This document shows, piece by piece, positions 8,842 through 17,943 of a DNA stretch of 64,000 nt. Origin of the DNA: Hafnia alvei (GTDB taxonomy: Bacteria; Pseudomonadota; Gammaproteobacteria; Enterobacterales; Enterobacteriaceae); contig NZ_CP139992.1 of NCBI RefSeq assembly GCF_034424155.1, positions 372,001-436,000 of the forward strand, given 5' to 3'. The notes beneath the pieces are model-generated. The model saw only the letters and a list, made by a program, of their open reading frames with translations, was not told the origin of the DNA and searched no databases. Both the position numbers and the translations under genes were made by a program. Position 1 is the stretch's first letter. Every line of letters starts with the position of its first letter.

Positions 8842-8857
8842 TGGCATGATTCTTGTA
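8842..8857 (+). promoter_or_regulatory. Sigma-54-like promoter of pspG
   Basis: TTGGCATGATTCTTGTA matches the -24/-12 pattern (TGGCA-N6-TTGnA) with one weak base at -12. PspG is a sigma-54/PspF regulon member in E. coli, and the element lies about 55 bp before the start codon. Confidence 0.7.
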
Positions 8858-8909
8858 AATCACTGAGTAGTCGACGGTATCACCGTTGTATTTCACTCAG
8901 GAGATCACC

Positions 8910-9131
8910 ATGTTGGAAGTCCTCTTTATTCTTGGCTTTTTTGTCATGCTGATGGTGACCGGAATTTCAATTCTCGGCATTATCGCCGCCGTGGCCGTTG
9001 CCACACTGTTCATGCTGTTTGGTGGCCTGTTTGTGATGGTCTTTAAACTGCTGCCGTGGATTGCTTTGGCTATTGTGGTGGTGTGGATCTATCGCTCCAT
9101 GCAGAAGCCACAGACGAGGCGTTATTATTAA
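8910..9131 (+). CDS. pspG: Envelope stress protein PspG
   Basis: 73-aa inner-membrane protein beginning MLEVLFILGFFVMLMVTG and almost entirely hydrophobic (two to three segments) with a basic tail. It matches E. coli PspG in sequence and position after dusA. The ATG at 8910 has a strong RBS (CAGGAGA); an upstream alternative start would add eight polar residues. It belongs to the phage-shock response that maintains proton-motive force. Confidence 0.93.
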   Translation: MLEVLFILGFFVMLMVTGISILGIIAAVAVATLFMLFGGLFVMVFKLLPWIALAIVVVWIYRSMQKPQTRRYY

Positions 9132-9143
9132 TCGTTGAGTTGT

Positions 9144-9183
9144 AACCCCCTCCCAGCCTCCCCCTTCGCAGGGGGAGGGGCCG
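9144..9183. repeat. GC-rich palindromic repeat between pspG and qor
   Basis: CCTCCCCC (9157-9164), a 6-nt TTCGCA loop and GGGGGAGG (9171-9178), inside a CCCCTCCCAGCCTCCCCC...GGGGCCG context. The same element recurs near 12.9, 13.0, 43.5 and 54.0-54.3 kb. It is REP-like and here sits between convergent genes, so it may also act as a terminator. Confidence 0.8.
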
Positions 9184-9214
9184 ATTGCCCTTCTTTATTT
9201 ACTAAGGAGGGCTA

Positions 9215-10201
9215 TTACTCCGGTATCAATAAACTCGATCCCTGTGTTCCGCGACTTTGCAGGGTTTCGTGCGCTTTTTTGGCATCCGCTAAAGCAAATT
9301 TCTGCGTATCGGGTACATCCACGTTAATCGCGCCGCTGGCGATCAGCGAAAATAGTTCGTGACTAGCGCTGAGTAAATCCTGATGGCTGTTGATGTAGCC
9401 GTTGAGAGAAGGGCGCGTGACATACAGCGAACCTTTCTGGTTTAAAATTCCCAAATCCACGCCGGTAACGGGGCCTGAAGCGTTGCCGAAGCTCACCATC
9501 AGGCCGCGTTTTTTCAGGCTATCGAGTGAGGCCAGCCAAGTACTTTTCCCCACCGAGTCGTACACGACGCTGACTTTTTCACCTTGAGTCAGCTCGGACA
9601 CGCGTTGGGCAATGTCTTCGGTTTGATAATTAATGGTTGCCCATGCCCCCGCCTGTTTGGCGCGCTCTGCTTTGGCATCGGAGCCTACGGTGCCAATCAG
9701 TTTGGCGCCGAGAGCTTTTGCCCACTGGCAGGCGATTTGGCCGACGCCACCGGCTGCGGCATGGAATAAGAAGATTTCACCCGCTTTGATTTCATAGGTT
9801 TGACGCAGCAAATAGTGCACGGTCAGGCCTTTTAAGAAAGCGGCGGCACCTTGTTCAAAACTAATGGCTTCGGGAAGCAGCGCAACCTTCTCGGCTGGCA
9901 CGTTATGAACGGTGCTGTAGGCGCCGAGCGAGCTTTGCGCATAAACCACGCGGTCACCCACTTCAATGCTGGTTACGCCTGCGCCCACTTTTGTCACGAC
10001 GCCAGCCGCTTCGGTTCCTAGACCTGACGGAAACTGGGGCACTGGGTACAGTCCGCCACGAATATAGGTGTCAATGTAGTTGATTCCGATTGCTTTATTG
10101 CTGATTTGTACTTCGCCAGCCGCGGGATCTTTTGGCGTAAACTCTACATATTCAAGAACTTCTGGCCCGCCGTGGGCGTTAAACTGGATACGTTTTGCCA
10201 T
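9215..10201 (-). CDS. qor: NADPH:quinone oxidoreductase Qor
   Basis: Zinc-free MDR-superfamily quinone reductase of 328 aa. The GroES-like domain (INYIDTYIRGGLYPVP, LGTEAAGVV) precedes a Rossmann domain with the NADPH motif AAAGGVGQIACQWAKALG. It matches E. coli Qor and keeps its place beside dnaB, from which it diverges. It probably detoxifies quinones. Confidence 0.97.
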   Translation of the reverse strand: MAKRIQFNAHGGPEVLEYVEFTPKDPAAGEVQISNKAIGINYIDTYIRGGLYPVPQFPSGLGTEAAGVVTKVGAGVTSIEVGDRVVYAQSSLGAYSTVHNVPAEKVALLPEAISFEQGAAAFLKGLTVHYLLRQTYEIKAGEIFLFHAAAGGVGQIACQWAKALGAKLIGTVGSDAKAERAKQAGAWATINYQTEDIAQRVSELTQGEKVSVVYDSVGKSTWLASLDSLKKRGLMVSFGNASGPVTGVDLGILNQKGSLYVTRPSLNGYINSHQDLLSASHELFSLIASGAINVDVPDTQKFALADAKKAHETLQSRGTQGSSLLIPE

Positions 10202-10300
10202 CGTCTTTCCTCAGATGCATAGTGTCATTGTTATAATCGAAAATCGGGCACATTCAGGTATACTGACGCGTCTTTCATTAACAGGTAAAGCATTCCCACT

Positions 10301-11710
10301 ATGGCAGGAAATAAACCCACCAACAAATCAAACGAGACCCCGCGCGACAGGCAGATGGAGGGGCTCAAGCTACCACCACATTCGCTGGAAGCGGAACAGT
10401 CCGTGTTGGGCGGGTTGATGCTGGACAACGAACGCTGGGATAACGTGGCAGAACGTGTCGTCGCCAACGATTTCTACAGTCGTCCACACCGCCTCATCTT
10501 TACTGAAATGCAGCGTTTGCTAGAAATGAGCAAGCCTATCGACCTGATCACGTTGTCTGAATCATTGGAGCAGCGCGGTGAATTAGAGTCGGTGGGCGGA
10601 TTTGCATATCTAGCCGAGCTGTCGAAAAACACCCCAAGCGCGGCAAACATCGGCGCTTATGCGGATATCGTGCGTGAACGTGCGGTAGTTCGCGATATGA
10701 TCTCGGTAGCCAACGAGATCGCCGATGCGGGCTACGATCCACAAGGCCGCAGCAGCGAAGATCTGCTGGATCTGGCCGAGTCTCGCGTATTCCAAATTGC
10801 TGAGAATCGTGCCAATAAAGACGAAGGGCCAAAAAGCGTCGATCGTATTCTTGAACAGACGGTCGCGCGAATTGAGCAACTCTACCAGACGCCACATGAT
10901 GGTGTGACTGGCGTTGATACTGGCTATCAGGATCTGAACAAGAAAACCGCTGGGTTGCAGCGCTCTGATTTGATTATTGTGGCAGCACGTCCATCGATGG
11001 GAAAAACCACCTTTGCGATGAACCTGTGTGAAAACGCCGCGATGACGCAGGATAAACCGGTGCTAATTTTCAGTCTGGAAATGCCCGGCGAACAGATCAT
11101 GATGCGTATGCTGGCTTCCTTGGCTCGCGTCGACCAAACCAAAATTCGTACCGGTCAGCTAGATGATGAAGATTGGGCGCGAATTTCAAGCACCATGGGG
11201 ATTCTGCTGGAAAAACGGAACATGTATATCGATGATTCCTCCGGCCTAACCCCAACGGAAGTGCGTTCACGCGCACGCCGTATTTTCCGCGAGCATGACG
11301 GCCTTAGCCTAATCATGATCGACTACCTACAGTTGATGCGGGTTCCGTCTTTGTCAGATAACCGTACCTTGGAAATCGCAGAAATTTCGCGTTCACTCAA
11401 AGCGTTAGCGAAAGAGTTGCAGGTTCCGGTCGTGGCGCTGTCTCAGCTTAACCGCTCCTTGGAGCAGCGTGCTGATAAACGCCCAGTTAACTCTGACCTG
11501 CGTGAATCGGGCTCAATCGAGCAGGATGCCGACTTGATCATGTTTATCTATCGTGACGAGGTTTATCACGAGAATAGTGATTTAAAAGGCATTGCGGAGA
11601 TTATTCTGGGTAAACAGCGTAACGGCCCAATCGGTACGGTTCGCTTAACCTTTAACGGCCAGTTCTCACGTTTCGACAACTACGCAGGCCCGCAGTACGA
11701 CGACGAATAA
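10301..11710 (+). CDS. dnaB: Replicative DNA helicase DnaB
   Basis: Hexameric 5'-3' helicase of 469 aa. The N-terminal DnaG-interaction domain (LPPHSLEAEQSVLGGLMLDN) is joined by a linker to the RecA-like motor with Walker A ARPSMGKTTFAMN (about residue 230), Walker B LIMIDYLQLM and the arginine-finger region GSIEQDADLIMFIYRDE. No intein. It is followed by alr as in E. coli. Confidence 0.99.
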   Translation: MAGNKPTNKSNETPRDRQMEGLKLPPHSLEAEQSVLGGLMLDNERWDNVAERVVANDFYSRPHRLIFTEMQRLLEMSKPIDLITLSESLEQRGELESVGGFAYLAELSKNTPSAANIGAYADIVRERAVVRDMISVANEIADAGYDPQGRSSEDLLDLAESRVFQIAENRANKDEGPKSVDRILEQTVARIEQLYQTPHDGVTGVDTGYQDLNKKTAGLQRSDLIIVAARPSMGKTTFAMNLCENAAMTQDKPVLIFSLEMPGEQIMMRMLASLARVDQTKIRTGQLDDEDWARISSTMGILLEKRNMYIDDSSGLTPTEVRSRARRIFREHDGLSLIMIDYLQLMRVPSLSDNRTLEIAEISRSLKALAKELQVPVVALSQLNRSLEQRADKRPVNSDLRESGSIEQDADLIMFIYRDEVYHENSDLKGIAEIILGKQRNGPIGTVRLTFNGQFSRFDNYAGPQYDDE

Positions 11711-11789
11711 TTGAACGAGCAGCAGCTCTAAGCGCGTTCAGAAGTAGGTGTATTTATTAACTCATTTGAGAAATCGGGAAGGAATAGAA

Positions 11790-12869
11790 ATGAAAGCGGC
11801 AACCGCAGTCATTGATCGCAGCGCTCTGCGACACAACTTTCAGCAAATTCGTCAATTTGCGCCGCACAGCCGACTGATAGCCGTTGTAAAAGCCAATGCT
11901 TACGGGCACGGGCTTTTAGAAACTGCCAAAACGTTAAAAGATGCAGACTGCTATGGTGTAGCGCGTATCGGTGAAGCGCTGAAACTGCGTTCAGGCGGTA
12001 TCGTAAAACCTATCCTGATGCTGGAAGGTTTTTTCTCTGCCGATGATTTGCCGGTTTTAGTCGCCAACAATATCGAGACGGCCATTCATAGCGATGAGCA
12101 ATTGCAGGCTTTAGAAGAGGCCGATTTAGAGCGCCCGATTAAGGTCTGGATGAAACTCGACACGGGCATGCACCGTTTGGGCGTGCGTCCAGAGCAGGCG
12201 GAAGCTTTCTATCAGCGTCTTTCCAACTGTCGCAACGTGGAGCAGCCCGTGAATATCATGAGCCACTTTAGCCGTGCGGATGAGCCTGAAACGGGAATGA
12301 CTGAAGCTCAACTGGCCTGTTTCGATGCATTCGCTACGGGTAAGCCGGGCTTGCAATCCATTGCGGCTTCCGGCGGTATTCTGCTGTGGCCTCAGTCGCA
12401 TCGCGACATGGTTCGTCCTGGGATTATCCTGTATGGCGTATCGCCTTTAGCGGAGCCCTATGCCGATCACTACGGTTTACAGCCGGTGATGACGCTAAAA
12501 TCTAGCCTGATTGCGGCGCGCGAGCACAAGGCCGGTGAGCCTGTTGGTTATAACGGAACTTGGGTCAGCCAGCGTGATACGCGTTTAGGCGTGGTCGCGA
12601 TTGGTTATGGCGATGGTTATCCACGCAGTGCGCCGTCGGGAACGCCTGTGTTGCTGAACGGCCGTGAAGTACCGATTGTTGGCCGCGTATCTATGGATAT
12701 GATTTCAGTCGATTTAGGCCCTGAAGCCAAAGATAAAGTGGGCGATGAAGTGGTGCTGTGGAGCGCTGAACTACCGGTTGAGAAGATTGCTAGCTATACG
12801 GGTATTAGTGCTTACGAATTGATTACCAAGCTAACTCCACGTGTGACGATGGAGTATGTTGGCGAATAA
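11790..12869 (+). CDS. alr: Biosynthetic alanine racemase Alr
   Basis: PLP enzyme of 359 aa interconverting L- and D-alanine for peptidoglycan. The PLP lysine is K34 in [10 protein letters not shown], and the catalytic-Tyr region GYNGTW is in the C-terminal half. ATG 11790 is chosen because GGGAAGGA lies just upstream and the protein then starts like E. coli Alr; an upstream start would add 14 unrelated residues. tyrB, which follows alr in E. coli, is replaced by a repeat pair and yqhD. Confidence 0.98.
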   Translation: MKAATAVIDRSALRHNFQQIRQFAPHSRLIAVVKANAYGHGLLETAKTLKDADCYGVARIGEALKLRSGGIVKPILMLEGFFSADDLPVLVANNIETAIHSDEQLQALEEADLERPIKVWMKLDTGMHRLGVRPEQAEAFYQRLSNCRNVEQPVNIMSHFSRADEPETGMTEAQLACFDAFATGKPGLQSIAASGGILLWPQSHRDMVRPGIILYGVSPLAEPYADHYGLQPVMTLKSSLIAAREHKAGEPVGYNGTWVSQRDTRLGVVAIGYGDGYPRSAPSGTPVLLNGREVPIVGRVSMDMISVDLGPEAKDKVGDEVVLWSAELPVEKIASYTGISAYELITKLTPRVTMEYVGE

Positions 12870-12881
12870 CTGCTAGGCTTG

Positions 12882-13040
12882 ACCCCCTCCCAACCTCCCC
12901 CTTGTCAGGGGGAGGAGCCGATCGAGTTTCTCATTGGAAGTCGGTTTGCTTCCTTCTTACTAAGAAAGAGTCGAACGAGTTTTTCATTGGAAACCAGTCT
13001 GCTCCCTCCCCTGCGAAGGGGAGGGTTGGGGTGGGATCAG
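12882..13040. repeat. Two palindromic repeats in opposite orientation
   Basis: Copy 1: CCTCCCCC at 12894-12901, TTGTCA loop, GGGGGAGG at 12908-12915. Copy 2, inverted: CCCTCCCC at 13004-13011, GGGGAGGG at 13018-13025, then TTGGGGTGGG. Between them the phrase CGA(T/A)CGAGTTTCTCATTGGAA recurs in similar form. They lie between the convergent alr and yqhD. Confidence 0.8.
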
Positions 13041-13054
13041 TCTTTCAGTTATTT

Positions 13055-14212
13055 TTACAGCGACGCTTCGTAAATCTTACGGCTATCTTCTAGCGTGATA
13101 TCACTGTTTTCGCCCAGCGCAGTCATGCCGTGCTCTTCCAGTTTTGCCAGCAGGCCTGGGATAGAGCTGGCATCAACGCCGTAATCTTTCAGATACGTTT
13201 TAATGCCCATTTCTTCGAAGAATTTACGCGTAGCAGCAATCGCGGCATCAATGCGCTGTTCTTCATTACCTTCACGAATATTCCATACGCGCTCTGCGTA
13301 TTGCAGCAGCTTAGCGTGTTTCTGTTGGCGTTTTGCTTGCAGCAGAGAAGGCAGTACCACGGCTAAGGTCTGTGCGTGATCCATACCGTGCATCGCAGTC
13401 AGTTCATGACCCAGCATATGGGTTGCCCAGTCCTGTGGTACACCAGCACCGATCAGGCCGTTCAGCGCCATAGTGGCACTCCACATAATGTTGGCACGAA
13501 CGTCATAATTTTCAGGTTCAGCCAGTGCGCGTGGGCCTTCTTCGATCAGGGTCAACAACAGACCTTCTGCGAAACGATCCTGCACTTTAGCGTCAACCGG
13601 GTAAGTCAGATATTGCTCAACGGTATGCACAAACGCATCCACTACGCCGTTTGCCACCTGATGAGCTGGCAGGGTGTAGGTTACAACCGGATCTAGGATA
13701 GCGAACTGAGGCATCACGAATGGAGACTGGAATGCACGTTTATCTCCTGTCGCACGGCGAGTGATAACCGCGCCCTTGTTCATTTCAGAACCGGTCGCAG
13801 GCAGGGTTAACACCGCTGCTAATGGAATTGCGCTGGTGATTTTGCTGCCGTAGGTTTCAAGAATATCCCAAGGCTCACCGACGTAGTTTGCCGCAGCGGC
13901 AATGAACTTGGTGCCATCAATAACGGAACCGCCGCCGACAGCCAGCAGGAAATCGATTTTCTCGTTGTGAACCACTTCGACGCATTTCATCAGCGTTTCG
14001 TAAGATGGGTTTGGCTCGATGCCACCGAATTCAAATACGTGTAAACCTTTCAGCGCTGCGTGAACCTGATCCAAAACGCCGGTGCGTTTTACGCTGCCGC
14101 CGCCGTAGGTGATCAGGATGCGTGCATTTTCGGGCACTTCATTGCGTAGGTTAGCGATTTGGCCTTCGCCGAACAGAACTTTAGTTGGGGTGTGGAGTGT
14201 GAAATTTTGCAT
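13055..14212 (-). CDS. yqhD: NADPH-dependent aldehyde reductase YqhD
   Basis: Iron/zinc-type alcohol dehydrogenase family protein of 385 aa, closely matching E. coli YqhD. It has the NADPH loop GGGSVIDGTKF, and metal ligands lie in VVDAFVHTVEQ and HMLGHELTAMHGMDHAQT. It reduces short aldehydes, including lipid-peroxidation products, to alcohols. It is divergent from an AraC-type regulator like YqhC, as in E. coli, where YqhC activates yqhD on aldehyde stress. Confidence 0.95.
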   Translation of the reverse strand: MQNFTLHTPTKVLFGEGQIANLRNEVPENARILITYGGGSVKRTGVLDQVHAALKGLHVFEFGGIEPNPSYETLMKCVEVVHNEKIDFLLAVGGGSVIDGTKFIAAAANYVGEPWDILETYGSKITSAIPLAAVLTLPATGSEMNKGAVITRRATGDKRAFQSPFVMPQFAILDPVVTYTLPAHQVANGVVDAFVHTVEQYLTYPVDAKVQDRFAEGLLLTLIEEGPRALAEPENYDVRANIMWSATMALNGLIGAGVPQDWATHMLGHELTAMHGMDHAQTLAVVLPSLLQAKRQQKHAKLLQYAERVWNIREGNEEQRIDAAIAATRKFFEEMGIKTYLKDYGVDASSIPGLLAKLEEHGMTALGENSDITLEDSRKIYEASL

Positions 14213-14419
14213 TGAAATTTGCCTCAGTGTTTATTTTGATTCGTTATGCTTTGGCCGTCGACGCCATTGCATTTTCTGAATGCTATTCTGGGCGTAATGA
14301 GCGTATGGCTCAATGCTCATTTCTGTTGGTGACTTGCCTATTTCTACAATCAACTGTAGAAATAGAGATGTATTTGGCATCATTCATTGCACTTTATTTG
14401 GTTCGGCGGGGATTGGTCA

Positions 14420-15331
14420 ATGTTAATCGATGAGCGGTGGACACAGCTTGCACAGCAGCTAAGCCGTCAGGTGGCTCAGCCTGGAGTGAGTGCGTCACCG
14501 ATTGAGAATGTAAAAATAATCTATGCTAATCAGCATCAACCGCGTACGCCGGTGATGTATGAGCCTTGTATTATCATTGTGTTACAAGGGCATAAAGTGG
14601 GCTATCTCGGCGAGCAGGTGTTTCGCTACGATCCCACTAATTATCTGCTGATGACGCTGCCATTACCCTGCGAATGCGAGACGTTTGCCACTCCAGATGA
14701 GCCGCTGATCGGTTTATCAGTGCGGGTAAACACCAGCATGTTGCAGGATCTCTTAATGGATATCGGTGACGGTTTGGCCGCCAAGCAGCGCTGTCAGTCG
14801 AGCGGTGTGAAATCGGTATCTTTGGATGAGTCAATGTTTTGTGCCACCGAACGCTTGGTCGATGCAATGGCTAATCCATTACAGGCGCGTGTATTAGGGC
14901 CGCAAATTGTGCGCGAAATGCTGTTCCACGCGCTGTGTGGAGACGGTGGCGAAGCGCTACAGGCGTTAGCTAACCGTCACAGCCACTTCAGTCAGATCGC
15001 TAAGGCGCTACGCCTGATTGAACAACAGTACTCAGATAGCCTAAACGTTGATTTGCTGGCGCAGGAAGTGAATATGAGCGTTTCTGCGTTTCATCATAAT
15101 TTCAAAGCCGTTACGGCTACCTCTCCGCTGCAATATATCAAATCCTTCCGCTTGCATAAGGCGCGAATGATGATGTTGCATGACGGGCTAAAAGCCAGCA
15201 CCGCGGCCATTCGCGTTGGTTATGAGAGCGCTTCGCAGTTTAGCCGTGAATATAAACGTTTCTTCGGTAATACGCCGAGTGAGCAAATGACGCGCTACCG
15301 CGAAGGTGGCTTGAGCATCGTTGAGCGATAA
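14420..15331 (+). CDS. yqhC: AraC-family activator, YqhC-like
   Basis: 303 aa. An N-terminal AraC_N-type cupin sensor (PCIIIVLQGHKVGYLGEQVFRYDP) precedes a C-terminal pair of helix-turn-helix motifs (VDLLAQEVNMSVSAFHHNFK and STAAIRVGYESASQFSREYKRFFG). ATG 14420 is preceded by GGCGGGGA. The divergent position next to yqhD and the family match support the YqhC role of aldehyde-responsive activation. The 207-bp intergenic region holds an inverted repeat TCTACA-N6-TGTAGA near 14342-14359, a candidate site. Confidence 0.85.
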   Translation: MLIDERWTQLAQQLSRQVAQPGVSASPIENVKIIYANQHQPRTPVMYEPCIIIVLQGHKVGYLGEQVFRYDPTNYLLMTLPLPCECETFATPDEPLIGLSVRVNTSMLQDLLMDIGDGLAAKQRCQSSGVKSVSLDESMFCATERLVDAMANPLQARVLGPQIVREMLFHALCGDGGEALQALANRHSHFSQIAKALRLIEQQYSDSLNVDLLAQEVNMSVSAFHHNFKAVTATSPLQYIKSFRLHKARMMMLHDGLKASTAAIRVGYESASQFSREYKRFFGNTPSEQMTRYREGGLSIVER

Positions 15332-15361
15332 AAATGAATTTTGCCGCAGGAGTGGTCTGCC

Positions 15362-16645
15362 ATGATTGAAAAGGAATATCTGTTAGCCGGTATGTGGGTG
15401 CGAGAGCATCGTCTATCGGTGCCGCTGAACTGGTCTGATGAAAATGATCCGCGCCGTATTACGGTTTTTGCACGTGAGTTATCAGAGGGCGGCAAAGCGG
15501 CAGAAGATTTACCATGTTTGCTGTTCTTACAAGGCGGCCCTGGCGGGAAATCGCCGCGACCAACCAGTAAAGGCGGATGGTTAGGCGAGGCGCTGAAAAG
15601 CTTTCGCGTGATCTTGCTTGATCAACGCGGCACGGGGCAGAGCAGCAGGATCGAATCGAGCGTGATCCGCAATATGGACGTGGATCAAACCGCTGACTAT
15701 CTCAGCTATTTCCGCGCTGATTCTATTGTGGCAGATGCTGAGCATCTGAGAAAAACGCAGTTTGGTGGCCGTAAATGGAGCACCTTAGGGCAGAGTTTTG
15801 GTGGCTTTATCACCCTGACTTATTTATCTCAGGCCCCAGAAGGGCTTGATGCCTGTTATATCACCGGTGGTCTACCCTCAATTAAACCCGATGCCGAGCA
15901 GCTGTATCAGCGCACCTATCAGAAGCTGAAAGAAAAGAATCAGATTTTCTTCTCGCGCTATCCCCACATGCAGCAGCAAATCAACCGGATTGCGGACGTG
16001 CTAAACGAGCAGGATGTGTATCTGCCCGATGGCGATATCCTCACCGTACAGCGTTTGCAAACGCTGGGTATTCAGTTAGGTATGAGTGAAGGCTATGAGA
16101 ATTTGCTGTGGCTGTTTGATGAAGCCTTTAATCATGAAGGTGAGCTGAGCGATACGTTCTTGTCGCAGGTGATGCATCTCACCGGCTTCACCGAGCATCC
16201 TCTGTACGCTGTTCTGCATGAAAGTATTTATGCTGATAATCATAGTGGGGCGACCCACTGGGCAGCGCAGCGCGTGCATGACACGCTGCCTGAGTTTCAA
16301 TCCGATTGCCGCCCGCTGTTGTTAACGGGCGAGATGATCTATCCGTGGATGTTTGACGAAATGCAGTGTTTACGACCGTTCCGCGATGCAGTTCACCAGT
16401 TGGCGCAGCGTTCGGAATGGCAACCGTTGTACGACGCGGAGCGCTTGGCTGCCAATACGGTGCCAGTGGTTGCGGCGGTTTATTACAATGACATGTATGT
16501 AGATGTTGGTTTATCGCTGGAAACGGCCAAGCATATTGGCAAGGTGGAAACGTGGATCACCAGTGAATTTGAACACAATGGTTTGCGGGTGGGGAACGTG
16601 TTTGCTCACCTACGTCAGATGATGGCGCTGCGCGGCGTGAATTAA
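15362..16645 (+). CDS. Proline iminopeptidase-like alpha/beta hydrolase (S33)
   Basis: 427 aa. The oxyanion motif LQGGPGGKSPRP, DQRGTGQSS and the nucleophile elbow LGQSFGGF are typical of S33 prolyl aminopeptidases of the larger type found in Enterobacterales. No signal peptide, so probably cytoplasmic; releases N-terminal Pro from peptides. ATG 15362 follows GCAGGAG closely. It lies 30 bp after the yqhC-like gene and may be co-transcribed with it. Confidence 0.85.
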   Translation: MIEKEYLLAGMWVREHRLSVPLNWSDENDPRRITVFARELSEGGKAAEDLPCLLFLQGGPGGKSPRPTSKGGWLGEALKSFRVILLDQRGTGQSSRIESSVIRNMDVDQTADYLSYFRADSIVADAEHLRKTQFGGRKWSTLGQSFGGFITLTYLSQAPEGLDACYITGGLPSIKPDAEQLYQRTYQKLKEKNQIFFSRYPHMQQQINRIADVLNEQDVYLPDGDILTVQRLQTLGIQLGMSEGYENLLWLFDEAFNHEGELSDTFLSQVMHLTGFTEHPLYAVLHESIYADNHSGATHWAAQRVHDTLPEFQSDCRPLLLTGEMIYPWMFDEMQCLRPFRDAVHQLAQRSEWQPLYDAERLAANTVPVVAAVYYNDMYVDVGLSLETAKHIGKVETWITSEFEHNGLRVGNVFAHLRQMMALRGVN

Positions 16646-16692
16646 AGCCCCTTTATTTTCAAACATAAAATTCAAACGCAAAATTCAAACGT

Positions 16693-16722
16693 AAAAAAAC
16701 CCGCCATTGGCGGGTTTTTTAT
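16693..16722. terminator. Bidirectional terminator
   Basis: AAACCCGCC-ATT-GGCGGGTTT with an A-run before and T-run after, between convergent genes. The core is identical to the terminator at 29725. Confidence 0.92.
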
Positions 16723-16773
16723 GACTCATACTTATCAGACATTCTCTAAGCATAAAGCTTAGAAGAAAAGGTC

Positions 16774-17406
16774 TTAGAAGTAGTAGTTAACACCAGCGGT
16801 GAAATCGTGGGTAGCCACTTTAACTTTGGAAGCTTGTGCAGTTGCATCGCCAGCGTCTAGGTATTTGTAGCCCAGATCCAGATCCATGTGGTTGTTGATA
16901 GCGTAAGAAACGCCAGTACCAACGCTCCATGCGAAGTTATCACCGTTACCAGTGTGGCTTGCACCATCCTGAGTGTTTTTCAGGTTTACGTTAGCGTAAC
17001 CGATACCAGCACTGATGTATGGAGTGAAAGCAGTGTCGGTATTGATGTCGTAGTAACCGTTCAGCATAGCGGTCTGCAGACGTACACGGTTGTGAGTACG
17101 AGTGTTGTCAGCTTTGATGAAGTGATCGGTATCAGTAGTATCACGGAATGAATAATCTAATTCTGCACGAATTGGCAGGTTGAATTCATTCTGGAAGTTA
17201 TAACCGAATACCAGGCCAGCGGTGCCAGCTTGTTTGGTGTCACGCGGTACGCTGCTGCCAGTTGCAGATTTCTGACCGTGGATTTGCTCCAGGCTGGTAC
17301 CCAGTTTAGCACCGGCATAATAGCCAGTGTTTTCAGAGTTAGCAGCAAAAGCAGAAACAGAAGTTGCTAAGCCGATAATTACGGCCAGGCTAGTTAATTT
17401 TTTCAT
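16774..17406 (-). CDS. Outer-membrane beta-barrel protein (Opa/OmpX-like superfamily)
   Basis: 210 aa. A Sec signal peptide (MKKLTSLAVIIGLATSVSAFA) precedes a mature domain of alternating amphipathic strands typical of an 8-stranded OMP_b-brl barrel, ending YYF with the C-terminal Phe that the BAM machinery recognises. ATG 17406 is preceded by TTGGAATC. Its gene-specific role (adhesion, porin, surface) cannot be told from sequence; Ail/PagN-like proteins are alternatives. A long AT-rich upstream region suggests silencing or multi-factor regulation. Confidence 0.82.
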   Translation of the reverse strand: MKKLTSLAVIIGLATSVSAFAANSENTGYYAGAKLGTSLEQIHGQKSATGSSVPRDTKQAGTAGLVFGYNFQNEFNLPIRAELDYSFRDTTDTDHFIKADNTRTHNRVRLQTAMLNGYYDINTDTAFTPYISAGIGYANVNLKNTQDGASHTGNGDNFAWSVGTGVSYAINNHMDLDLGYKYLDAGDATAQASKVKVATHDFTAGVNYYF

Positions 17407-17943
17407 GATAGATTCCAACTTAATAAGTATTTTACTTGTGAAACTATATCATCATGTGACAGTTGTCACAAAAATGAAGACGCTAGATAATAATAGCGAT
17501 CCCTGTACGAAAATTGAATTATTTTTTTACTAATAAAATCAAAGGGTAGTGTTTTTTGTGTAAGTTTGTTTAGTTTTTGTTTAGAGAAAATCCACTTTTA
17601 GTAGGAATAGTCTTATTTATAACGTTTACAAGCGATTGATATTTAATCATCGTAATTTCGCTATGAGCTTAAAATAAACGTCTCTTATTCTTTCATGTAA
17701 TGAGTAAATTTATGTATAGAAAGTAGGTTTAGAAATTTACTTATTTTTATTATTTTGGAATATGACGATAAATAACATTTTTTTTCGTTTAAAGAATAAA
17801 TATTCGTTAAATAGGATTTAGTTTAAATATATTCTTAGCTAAGAAGTTTCTTGAAATGAAAATAAATCTGCACGAATATTTATATAATTCATGCAGATAC
17901 AAAATGTGATCGGGGTCACCTTTACAGCCGTATCGTTGATAGG
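17407..17943. other. Long AT-rich intergenic region
   Basis: 537 bp, strongly AT-rich, upstream of the outer-membrane protein gene and downstream of the diguanylate cyclase. No gene, terminator or clear repeat was seen. The composition would suit H-NS binding; that is inference. Confidence 0.4.
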